Part shown: positions 35,452 to 44,214 of the stretch, piece by piece
Numbering within the stretch: position 1 is the first letter of the stretch
Layout: every line of letters begins with the position of its first letter
From: Saccharomonospora cyanea NA-134
GTDB taxonomy: Bacteria > Actinomycetota > Actinomycetes > Mycobacteriales > Pseudonocardiaceae
Direction of reading: 5' to 3'
DNA: 64,000 nt
Assembly (NCBI RefSeq): GCF_000244975.1
Contig: NZ_CM001440.1
Location: 4,200,325 to 4,264,324 of the forward strand
Position numbers and translations under genes: made by a program
Notes under the pieces: model-generated
What the model saw: the letters and a program-made list of their open reading frames with translations, nothing else
What the model was told of the DNA's origin: nothing
Database searches by the model: none

Positions 35452-37116
35452 TCAGCGGGCCGCGACGGCGTCGTCGCCGGGTTCGGCGCTCCGCTTCTCC
35501 TCGTCCTGGAACGCGGTGATCCGCTCGTTCAGCAGCGCGAAGTCGAACCGCTCGGTGTTACGCATGGTGATCAGCACGCAGGTCACCGTGCTGGCGCCGT
35601 AGGCGACCAAAGCGCCGAGCAGCGTCGGATAGTCGCGAAGGAACCCGAGCACCAACGGCGTGAGGACGACAAGGCTGACCCCGGCGACACCGAAACCGAC
35701 GTTCTTGCCGAAGAAGCCGAACGCCATGAGCCCGAACACCACTGCCGCACCGATCACCGCGGCGATCTCCATCACGACACCGACGACGCCGGTCAGCTCC
35801 AGCAGCTCGAACCGGGACACGACGAAGAACACCACGCCGACGACCGCGGACACGGTGAACGCCAGGTTGTTGATGCGGTCCCAGAAGCAGCTGACGATGA
35901 CGGGGAACACCAGCGCGCCCCACAGACCGCCCATGAAGACCAGCAGGTCGAGAATGTCGAACTTCGTCATGGCGATCATGACGCCCAGGGCCGTGGCACC
36001 GACCATCGTCAACCGGCCGATCAGGAGCATCGTCTCCGGCTTGGCCTTGTTGCGGGCCAGGTTCCTGCCGTAGATGTCGGTCATCACCAGCGACGACAGC
36101 GCCGCGAGGTCGGAGTCCGCAGTGGACGACAGCGAACCGATCACCATGATGAACAGCAGAGCGATCAGCACCGCGGGCAGGTACTCCGACGCCGTCTGCG
36201 GGATGATGTTGTTCATGTCGCCGTTCAGTGGCTGCAGACCGACCATCAGCGCGACCAGACCGATCATTCCCAGGCCGATCACGGTACCGGCGTAGCCGAG
36301 CGTGGCCGTGACGAACGTGGCCTTGATCTTGTCCTGCCGCACCGCGAACAGGCGCTGCGCGATGGTCTGGTTACCGACCGCGTAGGCCAGCACCGCCGCC
36401 AGGTACGGAGCACCCTGCTCCAGGAACGCGGTCCCGGAGAAGAAGTTCGCCTGCTCGTCCGTGATCTTCAGCATTCCTTCGTCGATCACGTCCGTGCCCC
36501 CGGCGGCGAAGAACACCATCGGGATGATGATCGCCGCGGCCAGCATCATGGCCACGAGCTGGGCGAAGTCGGTGAGCACCGAGGCACGGAACCCCGACCA
36601 CAGCGTGTAGGCGAGCACACCGATCGCCACCGCCAGCACACCGTGCATGAAGTCGAACGGCGTGAGGACCTCCACCAACGCACCTGCCGCGGTGAAGTTC
36701 GCCGTCAGGCTGATGACGCTACCGGCGATGTTGGAGAACGCGAGAATCAGCTGGCTGGACTTACCGTGTCGAGCGCGCATCATCTCGGCCAAGGTGTGAG
36801 CGCGCGGTGCCAGCTCGCGGAATCGCCGCCCGAAGGGGTAGATACAGAGGATCATCAGCGCACCCCAGAGCCCGTAGTGGATGGGCCCCGACAGGCCGTA
36901 GTTGTAGCCCGACGTGGCGCTGGCGTAGAACGAGGCCGCCCACACCCAGGTGGCGGTCATACTCGCAGCCGAGATCCCGAACCCCACCGCGTTGTTCGAG
37001 ACCATGAATCCGTCGACGTTCTCTTTTTTCTCTTTGATCGTCCGAGTCATGAGATACGTCAACCCGTAGAACCCGACCAACAAGAGAACGGTGGTCGTTG
37101 CACTCAGCTGAAACAA
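35452..37116 (-). CDS. Sodium:solute symporter family protein
   Basis: The 554-residue SSF transporter has about 13 membrane helices. Family features are the N-terminal VDGFMVSNNAVGFGISAASMTATWVWAASFYASATSGYNYG, GRRFRELAPRAHTLAEMMRARHG and, in the middle, IGSLSSTADSDLAALSSLVMTDIYGRNLA, which carries the sodium-site serines. It takes up an organic solute (urea, carboxylate or amino-acid like) with Na+; the substrate is not readable. The TTG start at 37116 has GGAGAG five bases upstream. The 43-residue protein downstream is likely cotranscribed, and the Mrp operon nearby would recycle the Na+. Confidence 0.88.
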   Translation of the reverse strand: MFQLSATTTVLLLVGFYGLTYLMTRTIKEKKENVDGFMVSNNAVGFGISAASMTATWVWAASFYASATSGYNYGLSGPIHYGLWGALMILCIYPFGRRFRELAPRAHTLAEMMRARHGKSSQLILAFSNIAGSVISLTANFTAAGALVEVLTPFDFMHGVLAVAIGVLAYTLWSGFRASVLTDFAQLVAMMLAAAIIIPMVFFAAGGTDVIDEGMLKITDEQANFFSGTAFLEQGAPYLAAVLAYAVGNQTIAQRLFAVRQDKIKATFVTATLGYAGTVIGLGMIGLVALMVGLQPLNGDMNNIIPQTASEYLPAVLIALLFIMVIGSLSSTADSDLAALSSLVMTDIYGRNLARNKAKPETMLLIGRLTMVGATALGVMIAMTKFDILDLLVFMGGLWGALVFPVIVSCFWDRINNLAFTVSAVVGVVFFVVSRFELLELTGVVGVVMEIAAVIGAAVVFGLMAFGFFGKNVGFGVAGVSLVVLTPLVLGFLRDYPTLLGALVAYGASTVTCVLITMRNTERFDFALLNERITAFQDEEKRSAEPGDDAVAAR

Positions 37117-37746
37117 CTGAACTCTCCATGACCTTTATCGCTTGTGTCTCCTCCCTTCCAGGAGGCGGGCGGGGATTATCCCTAGTTGAATTCCGGAGGC
37201 TTTGGAACCGCTTAGTAACGCGCACCACACATTGATGAGAGACGCAGATCACATATTTTCCCGATTCGTCACCTGAAACCGGCATGCCAGAACAGTGGAA
37301 TCTGTCGGCAAACTCGCAGCTAGAGACGCATGTTCGAGTGGTGTTACAGGCAGCCGCTTCGGGTTTTGTGATCTCAATCACCGATTGGTCACCTCGGTTG
37401 CCGGAAGACGCTGGGATCGCGACCACACAAGCGGCAACACGAGCACGTGAACCAGAATGCACCACCCGGGTCCTCGGGATTCAGGACCAACTGCCTCGGA
37501 AACGCGTCTTCGACACCTTTCACGGATGCGAAAGAATCGTCCCGGCAAGGTCCTCCGCCTCCCGCTCGGAAATCGAATTCGCCGGGCTCCGGGGAACGCC
37601 GCCAACCCGCTCCGGCAACAACTGGACACCCGCTCACCTGCGGGTACCGGACGAGCACAGGAGAAATGCGCCCGCGTCCCGCCGCGGAAAAACTCAACGA
37701 ATTACGGACCCCGCGGGGGACACGAGCACGATGTCGGGTCGAACGG
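37117..37746. promoter_or_regulatory. Long intergenic leader of the symporter gene with a CRP-like site
   Basis: No convincing gene lies in these 630 bases, which look less GC-rich than their surroundings. At 37367-37382 TGTGATCTCAATCACC matches the CRP/GlxR-type pattern TGTGA-N6-TCACA at nine of ten fixed positions, about 250 bases upstream of the symporter start. An open plus-strand frame (37284-37859) has no protein-like features and is rejected. Confidence 0.35.
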
Positions 37747-38520
37747 TCAGCGCCGGTCGGTGTCCCGCGAGGCGAGGGCGATGGCGCGCTCCACCGGGCT
37801 CGGGTCGGCCGCATACGGGTCGAGAACACCCGTCGGGACGAGCGGTGGCTGAGCCATGAAGCGTGGCGTGCGGCCGCGGTGCGGTTGGCCCGCGTGCACG
37901 AGGAACGGGTGACACACGTAGACATCGCCGACCGTGCCCGTCGCCAGGGTCACGGGGCGGTGTTCGGACGCCGCCACAGCGTCCCGGCACAACGACAGCC
38001 ACTCCCGCCCCTCGTCCCCGGCGGGTTCGAGAAGTGAGGGCACGTCGAGGTGAGATCCGACGCGGATGCGCGTGGGCGCGTCGTCCGGCCCCACCTCGGA
38101 GAACAGGAACAGCAGAAGCAGCGCACGACCGCGCGAACGGTGGTTGAGCCTGCCCTCGCCGTGGGGGCCCGCGTAGCTGGCCTCGACGTGCCACCCCGTG
38201 TCGCCCGGGTCGACCTCGCTCGGGAACCGGACGGGGAAGGTGCCCAGACCACCCAGCCGCTGCCACCGGCCCGGACCCACGAGAGTGTCGAACATGTCGT
38301 GCAGCGCCGGTGTCGTGGCCGCCTCACGAAACGGCGGGGTGGAGAAGCCACCGAGCCGGATGACGGGTTGGGTCCACGTCGTCGGATCGGTGCGGGAGCA
38401 GCCCGTGGCCTCCCACAGTTCCCGCACACAGCGTTCGCCGACGTCGGCGGGGAAAGCCCCTTCCAGCTTCAGGTAACCGTCGCGGACGAACTGCTCGACC
38501 TGCTCGGAGCTGAGTGACAT
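37747..38520 (-). CDS. Phytanoyl-CoA dioxygenase (PhyH) family protein
   Basis: The 257-residue protein starts MSLSSEQVEQFVRDGYLKLEGAFP, the usual PhyH N-terminus, and has the metal facial-triad regions: GWHVEASYAGP (His-x-Glu rather than the common His-x-Asp) and GDVYVCHPFLVHAGQPHRGRTPRFMAQPPL with the distal histidine and a 2-oxoglutarate-type arginine. It should be an Fe(II)/2-oxoglutarate oxygenase hydroxylating a small molecule; the substrate is unknown. ATG at 38520. Its GGAAGG ribosome site lies in the arm of a 17-bp hairpin. Confidence 0.82.
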   Translation of the reverse strand: MSLSSEQVEQFVRDGYLKLEGAFPADVGERCVRELWEATGCSRTDPTTWTQPVIRLGGFSTPPFREAATTPALHDMFDTLVGPGRWQRLGGLGTFPVRFPSEVDPGDTGWHVEASYAGPHGEGRLNHRSRGRALLLLFLFSEVGPDDAPTRIRVGSHLDVPSLLEPAGDEGREWLSLCRDAVAASEHRPVTLATGTVGDVYVCHPFLVHAGQPHRGRTPRFMAQPPLVPTGVLDPYAADPSPVERAIALASRDTDRR

Positions 38521-38522
38521 AA

Positions 38523-38571
38523 CGGGCCTTCCCACGAAAGGCCACCAGTGTGGTTTTCGTGGGAAGGCCCG
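38523..38571 (-). terminator. 17-bp perfect hairpin covering the PhyH ribosome site
   Basis: CGGGCCTTCCCACGAAA (38523-38539) is the exact reverse complement of TTTCGTGGGAAGGCCCG (38555-38571), with a 15-base loop. On the minus strand it follows the quinone oxidoreductase stop by about 30 bases (terminator position), while its 3' arm contains the GGGAAGG ribosome site of the next gene. It may act as terminator, attenuator or translation block. Confidence 0.8.
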
Positions 38572-38600
38572 AGCAACTCATTTACCCAAGGCGGCTGGGA

Positions 38601-39524
38601 TCAGCTCACCGACAGGACGATCTTGCCGCGGGTCCGGCCTTCCCGGCTCAGGCGCCAGGCCTCGGCGGCCTGCTCCAACGGCAGCACGCGGTCGACGAAC
38701 ACGCGCAACTCGCCCGCGTCGGCGAGCCGGGACAACTCGGTGAGGTCGGCGGCGTCCGGACGCACCCACATGGTCGCGCCACCGAGTTCCTCGGCCCTGG
38801 GATCCGCCACGGACACCAGGCGCGAGAGGTCCGGCAGCAGCTCCCGGGATGCGTCGACCGACTCACCGCCCACGCAGTCCACGGCGGCGTCGACTCCGTT
38901 GGGCGCGAGTTCGCGCACGCGCTCCACCAGCCCCTCGCCATAGGTGACGGGCTCGGCACCGAGCTCACGCAGGAAGTCGTGGTTGCGCTCCGACGCCGTA
39001 CCGATCACGCGCGCCCCGCGCGCCACGGCGAGCTGTGTGGCGAAGGAACCCACACCACCCGCGGCGGCGTGCACGACCACCGTGTCCCCCTTGCCGACAC
39101 GCGCGCGGTCGAGCATCTGGTACGCGGTGAGTCCCGCCAGCGGCAGTCCCGCCGCCTCGTTCCAGTCCAGAGCAGCGGGTTTGCGCGCGATCAAGCGCAC
39201 GTTGGCGGCCACCAGCTCCGCATACGTTCCATTGGCCACCCAGTCCTTGCGCGCGTAACCGATGACCTCGTCACCGACCTGGTAGTCGTACACGTCGAGC
39301 CCCACGGCCTCCACGACGCCCGACACGTCCCACCCGGGAATGATCGGGAACTGCGACTCCATCATCGCGTCGAGGTAACCGGCACCGATTTTCCAGTCGA
39401 CCGGGTTGACTCCTGCGGCCTTGACACGGATGAGCACCTCACCCGGTGCCACTTTCGGGTCCGGACGCTCGGCCAGTGTCAACACGTCCGGCTCGCCGTA
39501 CTTCTCCTGGATGATCGCTCGCAT
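38601..39524 (-). CDS. NADP-dependent quinone oxidoreductase / alcohol dehydrogenase-like protein (MDR)
   Basis: The 307-residue medium-chain reductase opens MRAIIQEKYGEPDVLTLAERPDPKVAPGEVLIRVKAAGVNPVDWK. NADPH-binding sequence DTVVVHAAAGGVGSFATQLAVARGARVIGTAS lies at about 140-170. The zinc-binding cysteines of alcohol dehydrogenases are absent, so it is a zinc-free quinone reductase or enoyl reductase type. ATG at 39524, divergent from a TetR gene with a perfect palindrome between them, indicating repression by that TetR. Confidence 0.87.
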   Translation of the reverse strand: MRAIIQEKYGEPDVLTLAERPDPKVAPGEVLIRVKAAGVNPVDWKIGAGYLDAMMESQFPIIPGWDVSGVVEAVGLDVYDYQVGDEVIGYARKDWVANGTYAELVAANVRLIARKPAALDWNEAAGLPLAGLTAYQMLDRARVGKGDTVVVHAAAGGVGSFATQLAVARGARVIGTASERNHDFLRELGAEPVTYGEGLVERVRELAPNGVDAAVDCVGGESVDASRELLPDLSRLVSVADPRAEELGGATMWVRPDAADLTELSRLADAGELRVFVDRVLPLEQAAEAWRLSREGRTRGKIVLSVS

Positions 39525-39588
39525 ACCAACCGCAACGACCGGCATGGCGGTGGCTATTCCGGCCGCCTGTCTTGCACTCCGATGCATC

Positions 39589-39606
39589 TTTGCACCATGG
39601 TGCAAA
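39589..39606. promoter_or_regulatory. Perfect 18-bp palindrome, TetR operator
   Basis: TTTGCACCATGGTGCAAA is fully palindromic and sits between the divergent quinone oxidoreductase and TetR starts (65 and 21 bases away). A further TTGCAC half-site lies just upstream at 39572. The position fits a shared operator. Confidence 0.8.
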
Positions 39607-39626
39607 ACGGCGGTACACTCTTTCGC

Positions 39627-40247
39627 ATGACGACAGGCAGTGGCCTGCGCGAACTCAAACGCGAACGCGCCCTCGCCGCTCTCAGCCGCGCCGCGATCTC
39701 GCTGGCGACCGAGGGCGGCGGCCCCGACACGGTCACCGTCGACGCCATCGCCGAGCGCGCCGAGGTGTCGCGACGGACGTTCTTCAACTACTTCCCCACC
39801 AAGGAAGCCGCGTTCACCTGGCCGCTGCACTCCACGGCCGCCCGGTTCGCCGCCGCGCTGGCCGCCCGACCCGACGGCGAGCCGATCTGGGACGTCGTGC
39901 AACACGCCATCGAGGCGACCCTCACGTCCCCGGAGACGGACCTCGCGCTCGTCGCCGCGGCCGAGGCCCTGGTGGCCGCCGCGCCGACACTCGTGCTCGC
40001 CCACGACTGGAAGTCCCACGGCAGGCACCCACTGGAGGACGTGATCCGCGACCTGAACGCCGAGTTCGCGCGGCGGCTACCCGGTGGCCTCGCCGACGAC
40101 GTCTACGGCCAACTCGTCGTCGAGTGCTCCTCCACCGCGCTCCGGGTCGCGGCTCGCGTCTGCGCCCAGCGCGGTGGTGACCCGCTGCCCCACATCGCCT
40201 CCGTGGTCGACATGCTCCGCGGCGGCATCCGGCCCGCGCAGCCCTGA
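39627..40247 (+). CDS. TetR family transcriptional regulator
   Basis: The 206-residue regulator has a DNA-binding head at about 8-60 (LKRERALAALSRAAISLATEGGGPDTVTVDAIAERAEVSRRTFFNYFPTKEAAF); the FFNYF recognition sequence is typical of the AcrR-like subgroup that controls exporters. ATG at 39627. An MFS exporter gene follows 73 bases downstream and a quinone reductase is divergent, so the likely role is drug- or quinone-responsive repression of both. Confidence 0.88.
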   Translation: MTTGSGLRELKRERALAALSRAAISLATEGGGPDTVTVDAIAERAEVSRRTFFNYFPTKEAAFTWPLHSTAARFAAALAARPDGEPIWDVVQHAIEATLTSPETDLALVAAAEALVAAAPTLVLAHDWKSHGRHPLEDVIRDLNAEFARRLPGGLADDVYGQLVVECSSTALRVAARVCAQRGGDPLPHIASVVDMLRGGIRPAQP

Positions 40248-40320
40248 TTCCGGCCCACACGCATCCGCCGCCCGGCGCCGTGCGGCGGCAGTCAGTTCCT
40301 CGTGTCCTCAAAGGAGAACG

Positions 40321-41994
40321 ATGTCCGAAACGATTCCGCCAGGCGTTCCCGACGCTGGCGGGACCAGGGAAGAAACCAAGGAAGACAGAAACGCCAGACT
40401 CCTGGCCGAAGCGGTGGCCGAGGGCATCGACCCGGCGGTGTTCCACCGGCGCTGGGTGGTCGTCGCCGCCATGTGCACGAGCCTGCTCGTGGTGATGCTG
40501 GCCAATTCCAGCATGAACCTCGCGCTGCCCGGCATGACCAGCGACCTCGGGATCACCACCACGGAGCAGACGTGGATCGTGGACCTGTACTCGCTGGTGT
40601 TCGCCGCGCTGCTGTTCACGTCCGGAGCCGTCAGCGACCGGTACGGACGCAAGCTGCTGCTGCAGATAGGCCTGGTGGTCTTCACCGCGGCGGGCCTGTA
40701 CGCGGGTGTGGTGGCCGACACCGGCCTCGAACTGATCGTCATGCGCGGCCTCATGGGTCTCGGTGGGGCGCTCGTGATGCCGTCCACACTGTCGATCATC
40801 AACACCACGTTCCCGAGTGGACAGCGTGCGGGCGCCATCGCCGTCTGGACCGGTGTCGCCGGCGCGGGTGTGGGCCTCGGCACCGTCGCGAGTGGACTCC
40901 TGTTGGAGTTCTGGAGCTGGCGCTCGGCCTTCCTGATGAGCGTGGCGTTCGGTGTCCTTGCCGTCGTGGCGAACCAGGTCCTCACCCACGAGTCGAAGGA
41001 CGAGAAGCAGACACCGATCGACTGGTTCGGCGGGGTGCTCTCCACGGTCGGCATCCTCGGTCTCGTCTACGCCATCATCGAGGGGCCGACGAAGGGCTGG
41101 GGCGAGACGGACGTGGTTGCGGGAATCGTCGCCGCCGTCGTGGGGCTGGGTCTGTTCGTGTGGTGGGAACGTCGCTGCGCACACCCGATGCTCGACCTGA
41201 CGCTGTTCCGCAACCCGCTGTTCTCGGTGTCGTCCACGGCGTGCCTCATCGCGTTCTTCGCACTGGCGGGCGCGTTCTACCTGCTCGCTCAGCTGTTCCA
41301 GCTCGTGCTCGGCTACGGCACCCTGAAGTCGTCGCTGCTGACCCTGCCCATCATGATCCCGATGTTGCTGCTGTCCCCACTCGTGCCCAAGGTCACCGAG
41401 CGGATCGGTTCGCGGCTCACCGTCGGCGGCGGCCTGGTGGTCATCACCGGCGGCTTCTACGTCTGCAGCCTGTGGACGGCGGACAGCGGCTACTGGCAGG
41501 TCTTCGGGTCTCTCGTCATCGTGGTGATCGGCATGGTGTTCGTGATGCCACCCGCCACGAACCTGATCATCGCGGCCGTCCCGAAGAATCGCTCGGGCAT
41601 GGGCTCGGCGATGAACGACACGGTGCGCGAGCTGGGCGCGGCCATCGGCATCGCCGTGCTCGGCACACTGATCGCCAGCGGCTACGAAAGCGGGGTCTCC
41701 GACCTCACCGCCACCCTGCCGCCGGAGGCCGCGGCAGCCACGGAGAGCAGCTTCGCCGCCGCCGTACACGGCGTCGCCCCGGCCGTCGAGGCCCAGGCGG
41801 GCCCAGCTGCGGCGGAGGCCTTCGTCGCCACGACCACGGACGCCTGGATGAGCGGACTGTCCTCGGCGATGGTCGCCGCCGCCGTTCTGTCGGCCGTCGC
41901 GGCGCTGTGGACGCTGCTCGCGATGCCCAACCGGCACCGCGAGGCCGAGTTCGTCGTCACCCCGCTGCCGCAGCCCGAACCGGTGCGCAGCTGA
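40321..41994 (+). CDS. MFS transporter, DHA2 (EmrB/QacA) family
   Basis: The 557-residue protein has a 45-residue cytosolic N-terminus and then about 14 membrane helices. Motif A is FTSGAVSDRYGRKLLLQIG; motif C of drug:proton antiporters is seen as TGVAGAGVGLGTVASGLLLEFWSWRSAFL. The late part NRSGMGSAMNDTVRELGAAIGIAVLGTL is typical of the EmrB/QacA family. It exports hydrophobic drugs or metabolites using protons. ATG at 40321 with AAAGGAG upstream. Likely controlled by the TetR gene before it. Confidence 0.93.
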   Translation: MSETIPPGVPDAGGTREETKEDRNARLLAEAVAEGIDPAVFHRRWVVVAAMCTSLLVVMLANSSMNLALPGMTSDLGITTTEQTWIVDLYSLVFAALLFTSGAVSDRYGRKLLLQIGLVVFTAAGLYAGVVADTGLELIVMRGLMGLGGALVMPSTLSIINTTFPSGQRAGAIAVWTGVAGAGVGLGTVASGLLLEFWSWRSAFLMSVAFGVLAVVANQVLTHESKDEKQTPIDWFGGVLSTVGILGLVYAIIEGPTKGWGETDVVAGIVAAVVGLGLFVWWERRCAHPMLDLTLFRNPLFSVSSTACLIAFFALAGAFYLLAQLFQLVLGYGTLKSSLLTLPIMIPMLLLSPLVPKVTERIGSRLTVGGGLVVITGGFYVCSLWTADSGYWQVFGSLVIVVIGMVFVMPPATNLIIAAVPKNRSGMGSAMNDTVRELGAAIGIAVLGTLIASGYESGVSDLTATLPPEAAAATESSFAAAVHGVAPAVEAQAGPAAAEAFVATTTDAWMSGLSSAMVAAAVLSAVAALWTLLAMPNRHREAEFVVTPLPQPEPVRS

Positions 41995-42002
41995 CGGCAT
42001 GG

Positions 42003-42033
42003 GCCGGGGAGCGCCGCCGCGGTGTTCCCCGGC
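42003..42033. terminator. Terminator after the MFS gene
   Basis: GCCGGGGA (42003-42010) pairs with TCCCCGGC (42026-42033), in the gap between the convergent MFS and cysteine desulfurase genes. Confidence 0.6.
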
Positions 42034-42148
42034 TCGTCGTGACAACCTCGACCAACCCAGCCGGAGGCACGTGTTGCGGCGTCGGACCTGACACCATCTC
42101 ACCATGCCACTGCCCCCCACCTGACCGACGACGAAGCCGACGCACTCC

Positions 42149-43345
42149 TCAAGCCCGGGGGATCTCGCGGCGACGCCCGCCGTGGCCCGGGGTGGCTGTC
42201 GCCGAGATGATCAGCTCGGCCGCACGGTCGACCTCCTCCCCTGTGCTCCACCGGCCCAGCGACAACCTCAACGCCGACAGGCTCCGCTCGGCGGGCAGGC
42301 CCATCGCGGTCAGTACCGGAGACGGACTGTGCCGGCCACTGTGGCAGGCCGAACCGGTCGACGCCGCCAGCTCCGGGATTCCGGCGAGCAACTCCTGTCC
42401 TCGCACACCGTCGATGCTGACGTTGAGTGTGTTCGGCAGCCGCGATTCCAGCGGTCCGTTGAGCATCACCCGCTCCCCCAGTTCCGCGCGGAGCCGTTCG
42501 TGGAGCCGGTCGCGCAGCACGCGGACGCGGTCGGGGGCACCGGTTGCGAGGTCGTCCGCGGCAAGCCGCGCAGCGGTCCCGAGTGCCACGGCGAAGGCCA
42601 CGTTCTCGGTCCCCGCTCGCAGTCCCCGCTCCTGCCCTCCCCCACGTACCAACGGCTCCAGCCGCACACCAGGCCGCACGTACAGGGCGCCCACGCCCTT
42701 CGGTGCGTACATCTTGTGTCCGACCACGGTCAGCAGGTCCACACCGAGGGCTGTCACCTCGATCGGGAGCTTCCCCACCGCCTGAGCGGCGTCGCAGTGG
42801 AACACCGCATCGTGCTCGTGGGTGATTCGGGCCAGTTCGGTGATCGGCTGCAACGCGCCCGTCTCGTTGTTCGCCGCCATGACGGACACCAACACGGTGC
42901 GCGGGGTGAACGCGGCAGCCAACCCAGCCGGGTCGACCATCCCGTCCCCGCACACCGGCAGGTAGGTGACGTCGACGCCGTGTCGGCTCCGCAACGCCCG
43001 GCACGACTCCAGCACAGCGGGATGCTCGGTGCACTGGGTGATCACGTGCGGGCGGTCGGTCCCAGCGGCCAGGGTGACGCCGTGCACCGCGAGTGCGTTC
43101 GCCTCGGACCCCGAGCCGGTGAACACGATTCGCTCGCTCGAAGCCCCGATCAGAGCGGCCACCTGAGCCCGCGCGCGGTCCAATGCCGCACGCGGTTCGC
43201 TGCCATAGTGGTGATCGCTGGACGGGTTGCCGAACGCACCGGACAGGTAAGGCAGCACGGCGTCGGTGACGGCCGGATCGACCGGGGTGGTGGCGTTGTA
43301 GTCGAGGTAGATAGGCCCGTCCACGAGCCCACCGGGGACGGCCAC
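42149..43345 (-). CDS. Cysteine desulfurase (NifS/IscS-like, class V aminotransferase)
   Basis: The 398-residue PLP enzyme has YLDYNATTPVDP at the N-terminus, H108 in QCTEHPA, the PLP aspartate region FHCDAAQAVGKLPI, the Schiff-base lysine K211 in VVGHKMYAPKGVGALYV, and the persulfide cysteine C334 in ASTGSACHSGRHSPSPVL. It takes sulfur from cysteine for Fe-S clusters, thiolated tRNA or DNA phosphorothioation. No Suf, Isc or Dnd partner is adjacent, so the acceptor is unknown. The GTG at 43345 has GGAAGG six bases upstream. Confidence 0.9.
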   Translation of the reverse strand: MAVPGGLVDGPIYLDYNATTPVDPAVTDAVLPYLSGAFGNPSSDHHYGSEPRAALDRARAQVAALIGASSERIVFTGSGSEANALAVHGVTLAAGTDRPHVITQCTEHPAVLESCRALRSRHGVDVTYLPVCGDGMVDPAGLAAAFTPRTVLVSVMAANNETGALQPITELARITHEHDAVFHCDAAQAVGKLPIEVTALGVDLLTVVGHKMYAPKGVGALYVRPGVRLEPLVRGGGQERGLRAGTENVAFAVALGTAARLAADDLATGAPDRVRVLRDRLHERLRAELGERVMLNGPLESRLPNTLNVSIDGVRGQELLAGIPELAASTGSACHSGRHSPSPVLTAMGLPAERSLSALRLSLGRWSTGEEVDRAAELIISATATPGHGGRRREIPRA

Positions 43346-43536
43346 GTCACACCTTCCTTCCCACACTCTCCCGCTGTTATAACGCGGTCGGAGCGGACGT
43401 GCGCGTCGGTCCCGCCAGAGGGCTACGAGCACCCACCTCGGCTGGCCGAACTTCCCCACGCCACCGAACAGGCACCGGAGGAGATGTGGCGGTCCGGGAA
43501 TCGGGTTGGTGGACGCCGGATACCCGCTGCGACAGC

Positions 43537-44067
43537 ATGATCGCCATGCACGAATTCGGCATCGAGGGCTACCGGCCGCGGTGGCTGCGGACACCGGAAG
43601 CCGTCCTCGACGCGCACGGTGATCGCCTCGCAGCTCTTGTGGGACGTCGGCTCACCAGCTCCTGGATCGTGTGGGATCTCTCCTGCGACGAGTGGTTCGC
43701 CGACTGTCCCGTCGTGTTCGACTTCGACGGCGAACAGGTGGAGATCAACCACACCGAGCTGGACGAGGTGTCGGTCACGTGGAACTCGATCGACACCGGT
43801 CGGCACCCGTTCTGGGTGTGCTTCGACGACTTCCAGCCGCGCCTACGGTGGCGCTCCGACGCCATCCCGGCCCTGGCAGCACTCGCCGGAAGGCTGCTCG
43901 ACGCCGTCGAGCTCCTCGAGTACCAGGGGGACGACGTCGCGAACGGCGCGCTCGAACTCGGCTTCCTCCTCGGTGGGACGAGGGTCGGTGTCTACAACGC
44001 GCTGGACGAGAACGGACTCGGGTTCGACACCCCGCTGTCCCACTACCGGCGTCATCCGCTGGGCTGA
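43537..44067 (+). CDS. Hypothetical protein
   Basis: A soluble, acidic protein of 176 residues (starting MIAMHEFGIEGYRPRWL), with WIVWDLSCDEWFADCPVVFDFDGEQVEINH and VTWNSIDTGRHPFWVC. I recognise no catalytic motif or membrane segment. The pattern of short beta strands with aromatic residues resembles immunity or SUKH-like small proteins, but that is only an impression. ATG 43537 or 43546. Divergent from the cysteine desulfurase. Confidence 0.6.
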   Translation: MIAMHEFGIEGYRPRWLRTPEAVLDAHGDRLAALVGRRLTSSWIVWDLSCDEWFADCPVVFDFDGEQVEINHTELDEVSVTWNSIDTGRHPFWVCFDDFQPRLRWRSDAIPALAALAGRLLDAVELLEYQGDDVANGALELGFLLGGTRVGVYNALDENGLGFDTPLSHYRRHPLG

Positions 44068-44103
44068 CCGGACGACGGGTCGCCGGGCCCGCACAGCAGG
44101 CGG

Positions 44104-44214
44104 CTAGGTCGTGTTCCATAGGTCCTCTCCGAGCGAGCGGGGTGTGGCGTGGATGACGACAACGCCGCGGATCGCCGCACAGCCGGTACGCGGGACTGGT
44201 GAAACACGACCTAG
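44104..44214. mobile_element. MITE-like element (111 bp) with 12-bp inverted ends
   Basis: CTAGGTCGTGTT (44104-44115) and AACACGACCTAG (44203-44214) are perfect reverse complements, extending to 13 of 14. Each end has CTAG outermost, which fits a YTAR target duplication of IS5/IS427-type elements. The interior of about 87 bases codes for nothing. The right-hand CTAG supplies the TAG stop of the gene at 44211-44675. Confidence 0.65.

Noticed and set aside
37284-37859. Open plus-strand frame (191 codons) in the symporter leader
   Set aside because: No ribosome site, no recognisable domain, and its 3' part runs antisense through the PhyH gene.
42149-43345. DNA phosphorothioation (dnd) system based on the cysteine desulfurase
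   Set aside because: No dndB-E or ssp genes are adjacent; a lone desulfurase is not enough.
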